A stretch of 64,000 nucleotides of DNA from Linnemannia hyalina (lineage: Eukaryota > Mortierellomycota > Mortierellomycetes > Mortierellales > Mortierellaceae), in assembly GCA_019671135.1 (NCBI GenBank), contig JAHRHY010000004.1, positions 310,001 to 374,000 of the forward strand, read 5' to 3'. The notes beneath the pieces are model-generated. The model searched no databases, had not been told where the DNA came from, and saw nothing but the letters and a program-made list of their open reading frames with translations. Every line of letters begins with the position of its first letter. The stretch's first letter is position 1. Of this stretch, positions 23,997-35,038 are shown in pieces. The position numbers and the translations under genes were made by a program.

Positions 23997-24393
23997 GGCG
24001 GGAAAGTGTAAAAGAAAAAAAAAAGTGAGAGGTGAATGAGAGTGTGTAGAAAAGAAATAAACGAAAGTGAGTTGCCAAGGAGCGAGGGAGAGTAGTTGGG
24101 CTGAAGACCGCTGAAAGGTCAACTGCCATACGTGAACTGATATGACACGTAAATATGAGAGCGATTTGTGACTGATAAAAAGGTAATATCCACGTGACCA
24201 GTGTTTATGTTTTTTGCAAGCAACAAAAAAAAAGAAAAAAGTGCCTCCCAAGAGCCGTTTGCAAGGGCAAGTCTCTCTCCTTTCTCCTTGACTTCTTTGG
24301 CCTCACTCTCCAAATAACGTCGTTCTACCCATCTTCTTGTTCTTCTTCTTCTTCTTTGTCCGTCCTCCTCCTCCTCTTCACAACACCAACGCC
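23997..24393. promoter_or_regulatory. Shared divergent promoter region between GRAMD4-like gene and UTP4
   Basis: The two start codons face away from each other across 397 bp. The UTP4 side is pyrimidine-rich on the + strand (CTTCTTCTTC and CCTCCTCCTC runs at 24325-24380), as is common for fungal initiation regions. The other side carries an A-tract near 24016. No clear TATA box was seen. Confidence 0.55.
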
Positions 24394-27300
24394 ATGGAGG
24401 TCCACAGATGTCGATTCGTCGACTACGTCCCTTCCGCCGCCAATGCACTCGCATTCGCCCCCAACACCACCCGCCCAATCCTCGCCTGCGGACGGGCTAA
24501 CGGAGATATCGAGCTCTGGAACCCAAAGCACGACTGGACCTTGGAAAAGGTAAAACACCACTCTCGACTCTTTTATATCACCCGTCGACAACAACAGCGA
24601 TAGCAATCAGGATCGATACCAATTCAACATACAACTAACTGTGACCACCATCCCTCTGCTTGCAACAGGTCATCCCAGGAGGAAAGAACACGTCGGTCGA
24701 AGCTATTGCCTGGGCACATCAGACAGTTTTGACTGAGGACGAGGACTTCTGGGACTCTGAGAAGGAAAAGCAGGCTGCCATCAAGAAGCTCACCAAGACC
24801 CCTCCAAGACTGTTCTCTGCTGGATTGAACGCCGTCGTGACAGAATGGGATCTGACCTCCTTGAAGCCCAAGGTATGTTCCACTCACACAGTCTATGGCG
24901 GATCAGAGCAATGTCCTGTCAGCAGATTCACAGGTACATGAATGGAATGCTAATGTGCAGCCTTCTCTGTCTCTAATAGCGCTCGGTCGACTCTCACGGA
25001 GGAGCTGTCTGGTGCATGGCCACCAACAACGCCAACACTGTCCTGGCTGTCGGATGTGAAGACGGCTGCGTTAGACTTTTTGATATCGCCGACGGCGAGT
25101 TTGCCTTCATTCGCTCTTTTGACAAGCAGAGGAGTATGTCTCTTGACTTTTTTGCTATTGCGCTAGGACATTATTCCTCAGAGTCAGAAAGGAACCTACA
25201 TTGCGACAGGTGCTAACAGTATTCCACCTGATCACCCTCTTCATTAGCGAGAATTCTGTCGTTGGCTTGGTCGCAGGATGATAAGATTATGGTGACAGGA
25301 TCCGCCAACAGCAGCATATACAAGTGGGATGTTGAGCAAGGTCGGGTTGCCACTCGCATGACCGTGGAACGTGTTCCTGGCGAGGATACCCTTGTCTGGT
25401 CAGTCAAGATTCTCTCCACCGGCGATATTGTCAGTGGTGATTCTCTTGGTCACGTCAAGATCTGGGATGGCACTACTACAACCATGATCCAATCCTTCAA
25501 CTCGCACGGTGCTGATGTTCTCTGCCTTGCCGTTGGACGTGTAAGTTGATTCGACGAAACTTTGGGAAGTTACGAATTTGATCAGTGCAGCATGGTTTCT
25601 TGACAGAGTTCCTGACACGTCTTCCTTGCTTTGACCTTCAATAGGATGGCACCACTGTTTTCTCGTCGGGTGTCGACCGCAAATGCAACCAATACCGCCT
25701 AGTGGATCAACCTGCGCCAAAGAAGACTGGAAAGAACGGAACGACCCATGGAAAGACCGAGATGGTCAACAAGTGGGTTTTGTCCGCCACTAGACGATTC
25801 CACTCGCACGATGTGCGCGCAATGGCAATGGACGAGAGCAGGAATGTCGATGCCTTGGTTACAGGAGGTGTCGACGTTTCTTTAGTTGTCTGCAGCGCCT
25901 CCCAATTCACCGATATCAACCAGCGCCGTATCTCATATGTCCCTCAAAGACCCGTCATCTCTATGAGCAAATCGACTCGCCTTATGCTCTGTCGACAGGC
26001 CAATGGCATCAAGGTCTGGCGCCTTGGAAAGTGTAAGTGAACGCTTGTCTCAGGAAACGAAGTTGCTGAACTGGACCTTCATATGCATGAAGACCTTATC
26101 TAACAGCCTTCTTCTTGGCCTCTTATTGATACATTAGCCGCATCGCCAATTCAGCCCTTCTCGGACTTTGAGATTGGAGCACATATGGATCTGATTGAAC
26201 CACAGCAGGCTGTTTTGGAGATGAACTTCAGGGACGACCGCAACCTTACCTCCAGCGCAATGTCTGAGGATGGCCACTGGATCGCTGTTGCAGATATTGA
26301 AGAAGTCAAGTTGTTCCGTATCGATGAAAACGTAAGTAACAACTGTATTTTCATTTTCGTACGTTGCATCTACGCCGTGGTAGTTGCACTGCAGTAACCT
26401 AGATACTAACAGCATACACTCTTTCTTCAATTTGCAGCCCTCCCTTCCTGGTCAGTTGATTGTCAAGAAGCAAAAGTCATTCCCAGGCGTCCGTGGAACT
26501 GGAGCTCACTTCCTCGCCTTCACCCCTGATAACTCTCGCCTTGTGGTTGCCTCGACTGATTCGACTGTGGTTATCGTGGGTATTTCTCAGTGGGAGTCTA
26601 AAAAGTTCGATGTCCTTGCCAAGTTTTCTCAGCACAGAGGAGTTGGTGGCAAGGTTGCCGGATCCATGGATGTGGATGGTGAGGAGCAGGAAGTTTCTGG
26701 GGGAGATGGCCATGTTGAGACGATCATCTCCATGGCTGTGTCGGCCGACGGTCAGTGGTTGGCAACAGGCGATGTCAAGAACAGGATCTTTGTGTTCAAC
26801 CTGGATACCGTTCAGGTAAGAATCCAGCCCGTGATCGGAACGCCCAATAGAATCATGTCAAAACGGAATGGTGAACCATCCACATACCTCGTTCTAATCT
26901 CACACGTTGTCTGTTGTTTCTTCACAATTTGTCCTACGATAGCACCATGCAACTCTCCCAACATTCGATGCTCCATTGACGGCCCTTCACTTCCACCCTT
27001 CCTCGCCAGTGCTGGTTATTCCAACGGCGAGCAATGTGTTCTATGTGTTCAATGTCGAGACACGACTCATGTCGGACTGGTCGCGCGAATACTCGTCAGA
27101 TAAGGCGTTTCCAACAAAGTTCTTGGCATTCAGGGACAAGATCCAAGGTGTCGCCTTCAACCCCGCTCGCAAGAACACGTTGATGGTTTGGGGCGCAAAG
27201 TATATGTGCCACGTGGACCTGACCCTAGGTGTCGGAGACCGCAACGCAGCTCTGAGTGTTGGAAAGAGGAAACGAGATGAGATGATCGAGGCAGAGAAAC

Positions 27301-27608
27301 GCAAGCAGCAGCGGGAACGCCGGATGATGAAATACGCCGAGAACGGAGTCCTGTCGGCACCGGATATGGAGAATGGAGAGGCTGTTGTTGTATTAGAGAA
27401 GAACGGCAAGAAGGTCCGGAAGGTGTTGACAGACGACTTTATGGAGAATCAGGAGGCAGAGGTGAACTTTCAGGTTATTCACAAGTTCCAGCCGTTGATG
27501 TTTGTTGACTTTTTGGACGACAACTCGCTGGTTGTGGTTGAGCTTCCATTTATCAAGATCTTGTCGACCCTGCCGCCAAGCTACTACCGCGCCAGCTACG
27601 GAACGTAA
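24394..27608 (+). CDS. UTP4: U3 snoRNP (t-UTP) WD40 protein UTP4 / Cirhin
   Basis: Eight exons: 24394-24549, 24669-24872, 24980-25133, 25248-25540, 25645-26032, 26138-26331, 26438-26815 and 26943-27608. All phases close, giving 810 residues. The protein opens with VHRCRFVDYVPSAANALAF, characteristic of UTP4/Cirhin. It continues as two WD40 propellers (examples: LACGRANGDIELWNP, VTGSANSSIYKWDVEQG, VSGDSLGHVKIWDG, LATGDVKNRIFVFNLDTVQ). Near residues 690-720 there is a basic segment (GKRKRDEMIEAEKRKQQRERR). The C-terminus keeps the conserved MFVDFLDDNSLVVVELPF. UTP4 belongs to the t-UTP/UTP-A complex of the small-subunit processome, needed for pre-18S processing in the nucleolus (family knowledge). 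It is followed on the same strand by EIPR1 and the septin. Confidence 0.95.
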
Positions 27609-27951
27609 ACGTTTGTCTACGTCCCCCGTTGTACCTATCTCTATCTATTGCTTTTTTTTCTTTCTTTTCACTATTCTCTCACACTCGCATGCTCTCCTCT
27701 AGAACTACTCCCCCTCTCTTTCTTTTCCCGTCGCTCATCCAGTCCCTCCCTCATCTAGCATTCAAAATAAAATACAACAGAACATTCAGTCATATCATCA
27801 TCAGTTCCAACCATTGACGCACATCGTGTCCTTGTTCGATGCAGATCAATTTTCGAAAGCCACACGAAATTGTTGGTTGGCTGTGCCCGAAGCCTTTGTC
27901 AATTTCCTTTTTTTTTTACACTCTACTACACTTTTCAGGAACAGAACCTCG
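27609..27951. other. Spacer between UTP4 and EIPR1
   Basis: About 340 bp, pyrimidine-rich at 27640-27760 and then A/T-rich. It holds the UTP4 3' UTR and the EIPR1 promoter. A CTTTTCAG acceptor-like site 14 bp before the EIPR1 start codon could mark a leader intron. Confidence 0.5.
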
Positions 27952-30227
27952 ATGGAACACGGCGAACACCGCTCATGCGCCTACGGACTACGCCATCAGG
28001 TACATACCGGACAGGAGCAATAACAACAACAGGAGACTTGGACTTGAGTGAATGACTGACAAGCTGGCATCCTCACTTTCCTTCATTCCATTCACACCTT
28101 CTTCTCAACAAAACACACACACAATGTAGGCGCGCTGTCTTTCCGCCATCAAGTCGACCGATGGCAAGAGCAGTTTTATTATTGGCACACAGGAACTCTC
28201 CCGGCCCAACGAGGTAAAAAAATAAAGTAAAGAATGCCTTACTGTACCTATCCTTCACTAACGCTCTACCTGTGAGGTGTCGCAAATGAAAGATATGTTT
28301 TTTGCAACCCGGTGAAAAGACACACGTTCCTGATATCCTTTTTCTTCGATCCTTGGTTCATAGGTCCATTTGTTGACGTTTGATGAGGAGTTCTTTGAGA
28401 TTAGCACAACCATATTCAATCACCCGCACGAGATCTGGGATATCTCGGCGTCCAAGGAGGATCCGGATCTGTTCTTTACGTGCTACCGAGAAGGTAACGA
28501 CATCGGATGGGCTGAATTCTGGCTTGCACTCACATACGGGAACCAATCGGTGTTACTGTTAATCATTAATTGCTTTTACTTATCGCGTTCAAAAAAAATA
28601 CATTACAGTCATCGACGGGAAGAAGACACAGAGCAAGGCATCGTTGTGGCGAATGAAACGTGGATACCAGGAGCAGGAAGAGGATGGGCACGAAGGAGGA
28701 ATGCATCACCATCAACCCAGAGGTGAACTTGAGCATGTACTCAGTCTTGATATTGGCGATGGATCTGTCAAAAAGTAAGGCAGACAAATGTGCTTTTTGG
28801 GTGGCGTGGAATTACTTTTGCTCGGTCGTTCACTAGGACCCACGGAATCTCTAACGCGAACATGAATGCCTTATTTTTATTTACGATTTAGAGTCATTTG
28901 GCAGGACAAGACAGAGGTCATCTCGGTTGAGGACTGGCGTATATGTATTTGGGATATCGATATTAAACAAGGCACCGCCAAGGTGAGCACTTTGTCAGGA
29001 TGTTGTCTTTGCGAGTTGTATCGTCAAAACACAGCATCTTTTGCCTGACCGCTCTTTTTTCTCTTGCTATCAACTATAGTTGACGGGATCGATTGATACA
29101 CCGGACAAGGGGTTCAAGTTTACAAGTGCAGTGATGAACCCTCATGCTCAGGAAGTTGTGGCTGTGTACGGACGTTCGATTCAGGGCTGGAACTTGAGCT
29201 CGCTCAAGTAAGGACTACAAACAAACAAAACAGTCAGGGTTGTTTTTGTGCTTTTTTTGTTCATCACCTATACGGGAACATTGACAGTTTACAACTTGCG
29301 TTTTTCACTTTTTAGGCCAACGTTCACAATCAAGGATGCTCAGCCAGCGCTACTTTTCTGTGTGGATTATAATCCGAATCGCCCCTTCCAGATAGCCACA
29401 GGAGGCGATGACTGCAAGGTCAGGATATGGGATGTCAGGGATATAACCGCTGGACCCATCATGACCATTCAAGATCACACCCACTGGTAACAACTTTGAC
29501 GTTTGTGGTTTTAGATGTTAGAGAGCACAAGTTGAATGGAGGAGGGATCGCATCTCGACTGCTAACATTCTATTGGGCTAACCAACATTCATGTTATGTT
29601 CTTAGGGTGTGGTCGGTGGCGTACAACAAGTTTCACGACCAGTTGATGCTGACGTCTAGTTCAGATTGCCAGGTGAATCTGCAGAGTATTGTGTCGATCT
29701 CGACAGGGGCCGAGTACAAATATGAAGGGGATGCGAGTGAGGGTGAACAAGGTGCGGAAGAGGATGGAGAGCAGGGCGACAACGTGCAAGAGTAAGTTTT
29801 TATATATGTTGCTGTTGTTGTTGTTGTTGTTGTTTGGTGTTGATCTATCCTTGGAATAACTACACCAAACAACAAATGCTCACTCCATTTTAAGCATGCA
29901 TGCATCTCTTTTTTTCCTCTCTCACTCTCTGACTCTCTGTCAGCTTGTGTGGTGCCTTGAACGAGAGAAAAAATAAGACAAATGGGGCTCTCGACGGACT
30001 CGCTGGCTAATTCAAACCTTTTTAATATCTTTCTTTTTTTTTTTTTCCTGAATAGTCCCCCGACGGATGGGCTTGTTCAGGCGTTTGACCAGCATGAGGA
30101 CTCTGTGTACCAGGTTGCGTGGAGCAGTGTAGATCCATGGCTGTTCATGTCGCTGTCGCATGATGGGCGGGCGGTGATGAATCAGGTCCCGAGTGAAGAG
30201 AAGTTCAAGATTCTCTTGAACTATTGA
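27952..30227 (+). CDS. EIPR1: EARP/GARP-interacting WD40 protein EIPR1 (TSSC1)
   Basis: Nine exons: 27952-27999, 28130-28213, 28364-28493, 28609-28774, 28892-28982, 29080-29207, 29316-29486, 29606-29791 and 30056-30227. All phases close to 391 residues, close to the animal protein (about 387). Landmarks follow the family in order: CAYGLRHQARCLSAI near the start, FIIGTQELSRPNE, HEIWDISASKEDPDLFFTCY, VDYNPNRPFQIATGGDDCKVRIWD, THWVWSVAYNKFHDQLMLTSSSD, an acidic insert, then HEDSVYQVAWSSVDPWLFMSLSHDGR. The fold is a single seven-bladed WD40 propeller. The protein cooperates with the EARP and GARP tethering complexes in endosome-to-Golgi and recycling traffic and in dense-core granule biogenesis (animal data). 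It is generally absent from budding yeast, which argues for a non-ascomycete lineage. Confidence 0.93.
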
Positions 30228-30910
30228 GCTACTGAGAGAGAGATATTAAAAGGCTCGTTTCGCGGGTTGCAGTGATACTCTGTGTGTGTGTGTGTGTGTC
30301 TGTAGACATGGCATCCCCTAGTGTCTGTTACTGTGGTATTTAGAAAAGAATGAGTGAATGAATGAAAAAATGTTTGGTGTCACCACTCACCAGTGTGTTT
30401 TCATATCTCTCCCTTGCGGCAATGGCAATGGCATGAGTCGAACAAACACCTTTCCTTTCATATCTGTCCATCCCGCCTGTTCCCTCTTCCTCCTTCTCCC
30501 TTTCTCCCTCTGTGTCTCTGTTCTGTCTCCTTGTCTCTTGTTGTGTGTTTCGTGCTCTCTGTTTTTTTTGAGTTTATTCGAATGCAGCAATTAAGCGAAC
30601 CAGAGATGGATTTCATTATTTTGTCCGTTGGGACTTGCACGCTGTTCTTGTGCCACTTCCTTTTTATTTCCCTGGTCACTTCCCAGTCCTCCTTCCTCTT
30701 CTTTTCCTTCTTTTCCTTTTCTCTCTCTCATTCGTCTCTCCGATTCCCATTTCCCGCACATACTCTCATCATCTTTCCCTTCCCTTCCCTTCCCTTCCAT
30801 CATCTTCCTCCCTTCTAATACCCCTCTCTAATCCTCCCCCTTTCCACTCACTCTCTCTCTCACAACAACACACTTGACCCCTCGCTTTCTTCACACCTTA
30901 ACTCTACATC
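30228..30910. promoter_or_regulatory. EIPR1 3' flank and septin promoter region
   Basis: About 680 bp. The first part has a (GT)n run at 30282-30298. The second part (30470-30870) is strongly C/T-rich with CCTTCC and CTCTCT repeats, then ACAACAACACAC just before the septin start. This is typical of a strongly expressed fungal gene lacking a TATA box. I see no coding content. Confidence 0.5.
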
Positions 30911-33727
30911 ATGTCCACCGAAATCAGTATGTTCCAGCCATCTCTGCCGCCCTTTCACTCTCATCTTGCGTCTTGAACGGACGATGAACGCTTACTCCTC
31001 GCTATTTCTTTGATTTCAACCACTAACCGTGCTTTTCCTTTTTGTTTCGGCCTTTGCCACTTTAGCTAACCCCATTATCAAGGTACGCCAATGGCCTCTG
31101 ATGCAGCACCAGCAACTCAACATATCCCACCCTTTGACCTCTACACTCGCTCACTCGCTATCGAACTGAATGGACCCGCAAACCTTACACTTCACCATCG
31201 CTTTAAAGCGAGAGAAGAAAGCAATTGAACAGAAAACACCAGCCTGTTACAGATGGATATCCAGTAACCAATTCAGCTCCACCACCCCTTCTTTCACTTC
31301 TCACTTTATGTGGGGGGGAGAATGAAAGGACTCTCCCTGTTTTTTTCGCCCTTATTTCCTGTCTCCCATTTACTCCCTTACACGCAATCTCCTGTTGCCC
31401 TCCTCTTTGGTTTTACAACCAAACAGTTACAGGCAGTTTAGAGGATCGTTTTCGGGGTCAATTGCAGAAAGGGAGATCCTCAAAGGACGTATATTCGTCT
31501 TGTCGCATGGACCCAAATGGTACAAGTCATTAACCGTGTTTTTATATTTAACAATGTGTTATTATTAGTCCTTGGCCAACGGCACCCTCCGCAAGAAGCT
31601 CCAGGGTTATGTCGGATTCGCCAACCTCCCCAACCAGGTTCATCGCAAGTCCGTCAAGAAGGGCTTCAACTTCACCGTCATGGTTGTTGGTAAGTTATCC
31701 TGACAGAAAGAAGAAAAAAAAAACATTCCTATCCCCTCCCTGCTTTTTCTTTTTTCTTTTTTCTTTCTGGAGTCTGCTCTCGACTCGACTGTCGGTGTAA
31801 AAAAGCAGAAAAGGTGTCCCTTTTTTTTTTGGCTCGTTTCGTCAGATCTCTTGTTTCCCTTGTTGTTTTCTCGGAGCCTGTCTCTGATGTTTATATGGCT
31901 TCACGCTCAGAGGTGCTCCTTCCTTTTTTCACGGCTCCTTTTTTTTTCTTTGAGAGAGAAAAAAAGAGAAGAGAGATGGGCTCGCAGACTTATTTATATA
32001 TCACAATCAATTATTGTATAATGGCGACCGCTGCTCAAAAACATTCCGCCTGTGGAATGACCTTGGACCAAAGAACGAAAAAGGGTCTCTCTCCCTCTCT
32101 GTCTCTCCCGCTCGTTTCTTGGACACCCTTTCGTACTTCAAAAAAGTCTTGAACATGATGACACCAATCCCCTAACCTCTGTCCTACTTTCAATTTGCTT
32201 TTCTGTCTATAGGTGAATCGGGACTCGGCAAATCCACTCTTGTCAACACCTTGTTCAACGCCCCCTTGTACCCCGCCAAGGAGCACGCTCCTCTCTCCGA
32301 GGAGAGCCCAAAGACTGTCGGCATCCAGGTTCTCAGCACCGATATTGAGGAGAACGGCGTCCGCCTGAAGCTCAATGTCGTCGACACCCCCGGCTTTGGC
32401 GACTTTATCAACAACGAGGACAGGTAACGAACAACAAGCAATGGATCTCTTTCAGCAAAAAAAAACAGAAACGAGCGGCAGTGACGACTGTGCTGTGCCT
32501 CTCTTTTCCTCTTGTGCCGATACCAACCAACACACTTTTTTTGTATTATTGCTCAATTTGCATTATTCCAAAATAGCTGGAAGCCCATCTTGGAGACCAT
32601 CGAGAGCCGCTTCGATGCCTATCTCGACCAGGAGAACAGAGTCAACCGCAGCAAGATCTCCGACACCCGCGTCAACGCTTGCTTGTACTTTATTGCCCCC
32701 ACCGGTCACTCCCTCAAGGCTCTCGATGTTGAGTTCATGAAGCGTCTCCACAAGAAGGTCAACTTGATCCCCGTCATTGCCAAGTCTGACACCATGACCA
32801 ACGAGGAGATTGCCGCCTTCAAGGAGAGAGTACGTCTGGCCGTCTTGTTGATACTGTGGCGAAATGAAGGAGAGCAAAAAGGAAGCCGTCAGTAGTGCAA
32901 GGGACAACGCATGAATGGACAGACTCGGCTAACTCACCCTTGCGTTTTTTTTCTCGTCGTTCATAGATTCTCTTGGATATCGCTCACCACGATATCAAGA
33001 TCTACCACGCCCAGCACTACGACTGCGATGACATTGAGACCATCAACGAGACCAAGGATGTCATGGTACGAGCAAACAACTTACAGCATGACAGCATTGG
33101 CGAACAAGGCCATGGACTCTTTTCTCGACCATCAACTAACCGGAAAATCTCACTTTTTAAACTCCCCTTGGACCCAAATAGAGCAAGATCCCCTTCGCCA
33201 TTGTCGGATCTGACAAGGTTATCGAGACTGCTGACGGTCGCCATGTCCGTGGACGTAAGTACCCATGGGGTGTCATTGAGGTCGACAACGAGGACCACTG
33301 CGACTTTGTCAAGCTCCGTCAGATGTTGATCCGCACTCACATGGAGGAGCTCCGCGAGTTCACTAACGACATCCACTACGAGAACTACCGTACGGAGAAG
33401 CTGATCGCCATGGGCTACCAGCAGGATCACACCGTCTTCAGAGAGGTCGACCCCCTCGCCAAGTTGGAGGAGGAGCGTGCTTTGCACGAGGCCAAGCTTG
33501 TGAAGATGGAGCAGGACATGAAGCACGTCTTCCAGCAGAAGGTCCAAGAGAAGGAGGCCAAGTTGACACAGTCCGAGGCCGAGCTCTACGCCAAGCACAA
33601 GGAAATGAAGGATGCCCTCGAGAAGCAGAGATTGGATCTGGAGGACAAGAAGAGGAGGATCGAACAGGGCCGTCCCATCACCCCAGAGAAGCCCAAGAAG
33701 AAGGGCTTTGGTTTCGCCAACAAGTAA
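30911..33727 (+). CDS. Septin (Cdc3/Cdc12-type GTP-binding cytoskeletal protein)
   Basis: Seven exons: 30911-30926 (16 nt), 31066-31082 (17 nt), 31569-31689, 32213-32423, 32577-32829, 32967-33065 and 33182-33727. All phases close, giving 420 residues. GTPase motifs are present: P-loop GESGLGKS (about 52-59), switch DTPGFGD (about 109-115) and AKSD (about 190). The septin unique element is seen in [33 protein letters not shown] coiled coil follows (about 335-400), ending in a Lys-rich tail. The very short N-terminus before the polybasic region favours a compact Cdc12/Cdc3-like member. Septins assemble into hetero-oligomeric filaments at hyphal bases, septa and branch sites and hydrolyse GTP slowly. 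Introns 2 and 3 are long (about 490 and 520 bp) with T-rich tracts. The orthologue among the septin groups is not settled. Confidence 0.95.
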
Positions 33728-34898
33728 ATAGATCCATCGTGAACGCGCGCTCCCACGTTTTCTCGAGAAAGGTAGGCCTCTCCTCTTTACCTGTTTGGTT
33801 GATACTTGATGATGAGCTTGCAGAAAATGACAACTGGACATAGAGACTGACCTACCGTCTGTTCGTTTTTTGCACTGTTGATTCGATAGCTCTACACTTC
33901 AACTCTATACCTCATGATATCTTTCTCTCTTTATCTGCTTCCATCTTCTCACTCACTCCTTCGTCCCTCGCGTGTGTAACACCCTCCCATCTTTAATGCT
34001 CTTCTACTCTTAAACAAACCATTGACTAAAAAAACTAGAAAAAAATATTCAGACACCTTGGTCTTTCTTTCTTTTCTGTGTTTTTTTTTCTTTTTTTGTT
34101 CGTTTACTTAATTATTTATGCCTTCCTTTCGTTACGTTCTTACACTTCAATACTTTTCTCTTTGTACACTCAAACAACAAAGCACGAAAACACATAAGCG
34201 ATTCAACTTCGATTCTGCTCCTTTTATCCATTAAACTTTGCCCGTTCGTTGGATATCGCTCTTTTTTTTTTCTTGCCCATTGATTGTTAGTCTTCTCAAG
34301 AGGAGAGAATGAGAAGGGTATTGTAGGTGAGGGGGTATATAGGTTGGTAGACAGGAAGACATAGACCGGGAGCTGCTTTCAAACTTTTTTTTACTTTCTG
34401 CTGGACCGGAAATAAAAAACATTAAAAACATATTCATATAACCAACCTTCTCCCTCATTCCTTTTCTTTTCTTCTTTTTTGCCGCGCGCCGGTCATGCCA
34501 TCAAAACGAGGTTCTCGCCGGTGGAATGGAACGTAATAGGCGACACTTGAAATTGGCAACTGCACCTCAATTCTGACAAAAATGACAACTCCTTGTCAAG
34601 AGCAGAATACTTGTTAAACATGCCAATTATTCAGGAACAGAACAACTGAACCTTCTAGCTTGCACTTATAGAATGTATATTTTCCTGCACAAAAGCGGTG
34701 CAATGTTACTCTACCTACAAAAAAATGTCTTTCTACTCAATACCAAATTGCAAACTACCGTTCTGGATAGAGTTTTGAGATACCCTGAGTGGAGTCTCTG
34801 GGATCCAGGGCTCAAAGTAACCAAAAACACGGTTCTTGAACGAAATGGATCTTTCAGAACTTGGATGTCAGCCACAATTGCTGTGTATTAAGTAATTC
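33728..34898. other. Septin 3' flank and boundary of the mobile-element region
   Basis: About 1.17 kb. The first part is T-rich 3' UTR-like sequence with many short pyrimidine tracts. The second part (34500-34898) is ordinary A/T-rich DNA that forms the original 5' flank of a tRNA-Ala gene now interrupted by a LINE. No gene is convincing. Confidence 0.5.
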
Positions 34899-34924
34899 GG
34901 GGATCTAGCTCAAATGGTAGAGCG
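34899..34924 (+). repeat. 5' fragment of tRNA-Ala gene (left copy of LINE target duplication)
   Basis: The 26 bases are identical to bases 1-26 of the complete tRNA-Ala gene at 42112. They include the acceptor 5' strand, the D arm and the internal A box (TAGCTCAAATGG). They abut the 5' end of LINE copy 1. With the intact gene at the other end they form a target-site duplication of about 26 bp, or up to 28 if the preceding TC, also shared, is counted. Confidence 0.9.
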
Positions 34925-35038
34925 AGCAACTCTTTCTTCCCCTTTGCACAAGTTTTATATATTTCGCACCCCGCCCCAGACGGCCCCCCTTCACCTTTCT
35001 ACTACCCCTCTTTTCTCTTTTTTATCCCCCACCTACCC

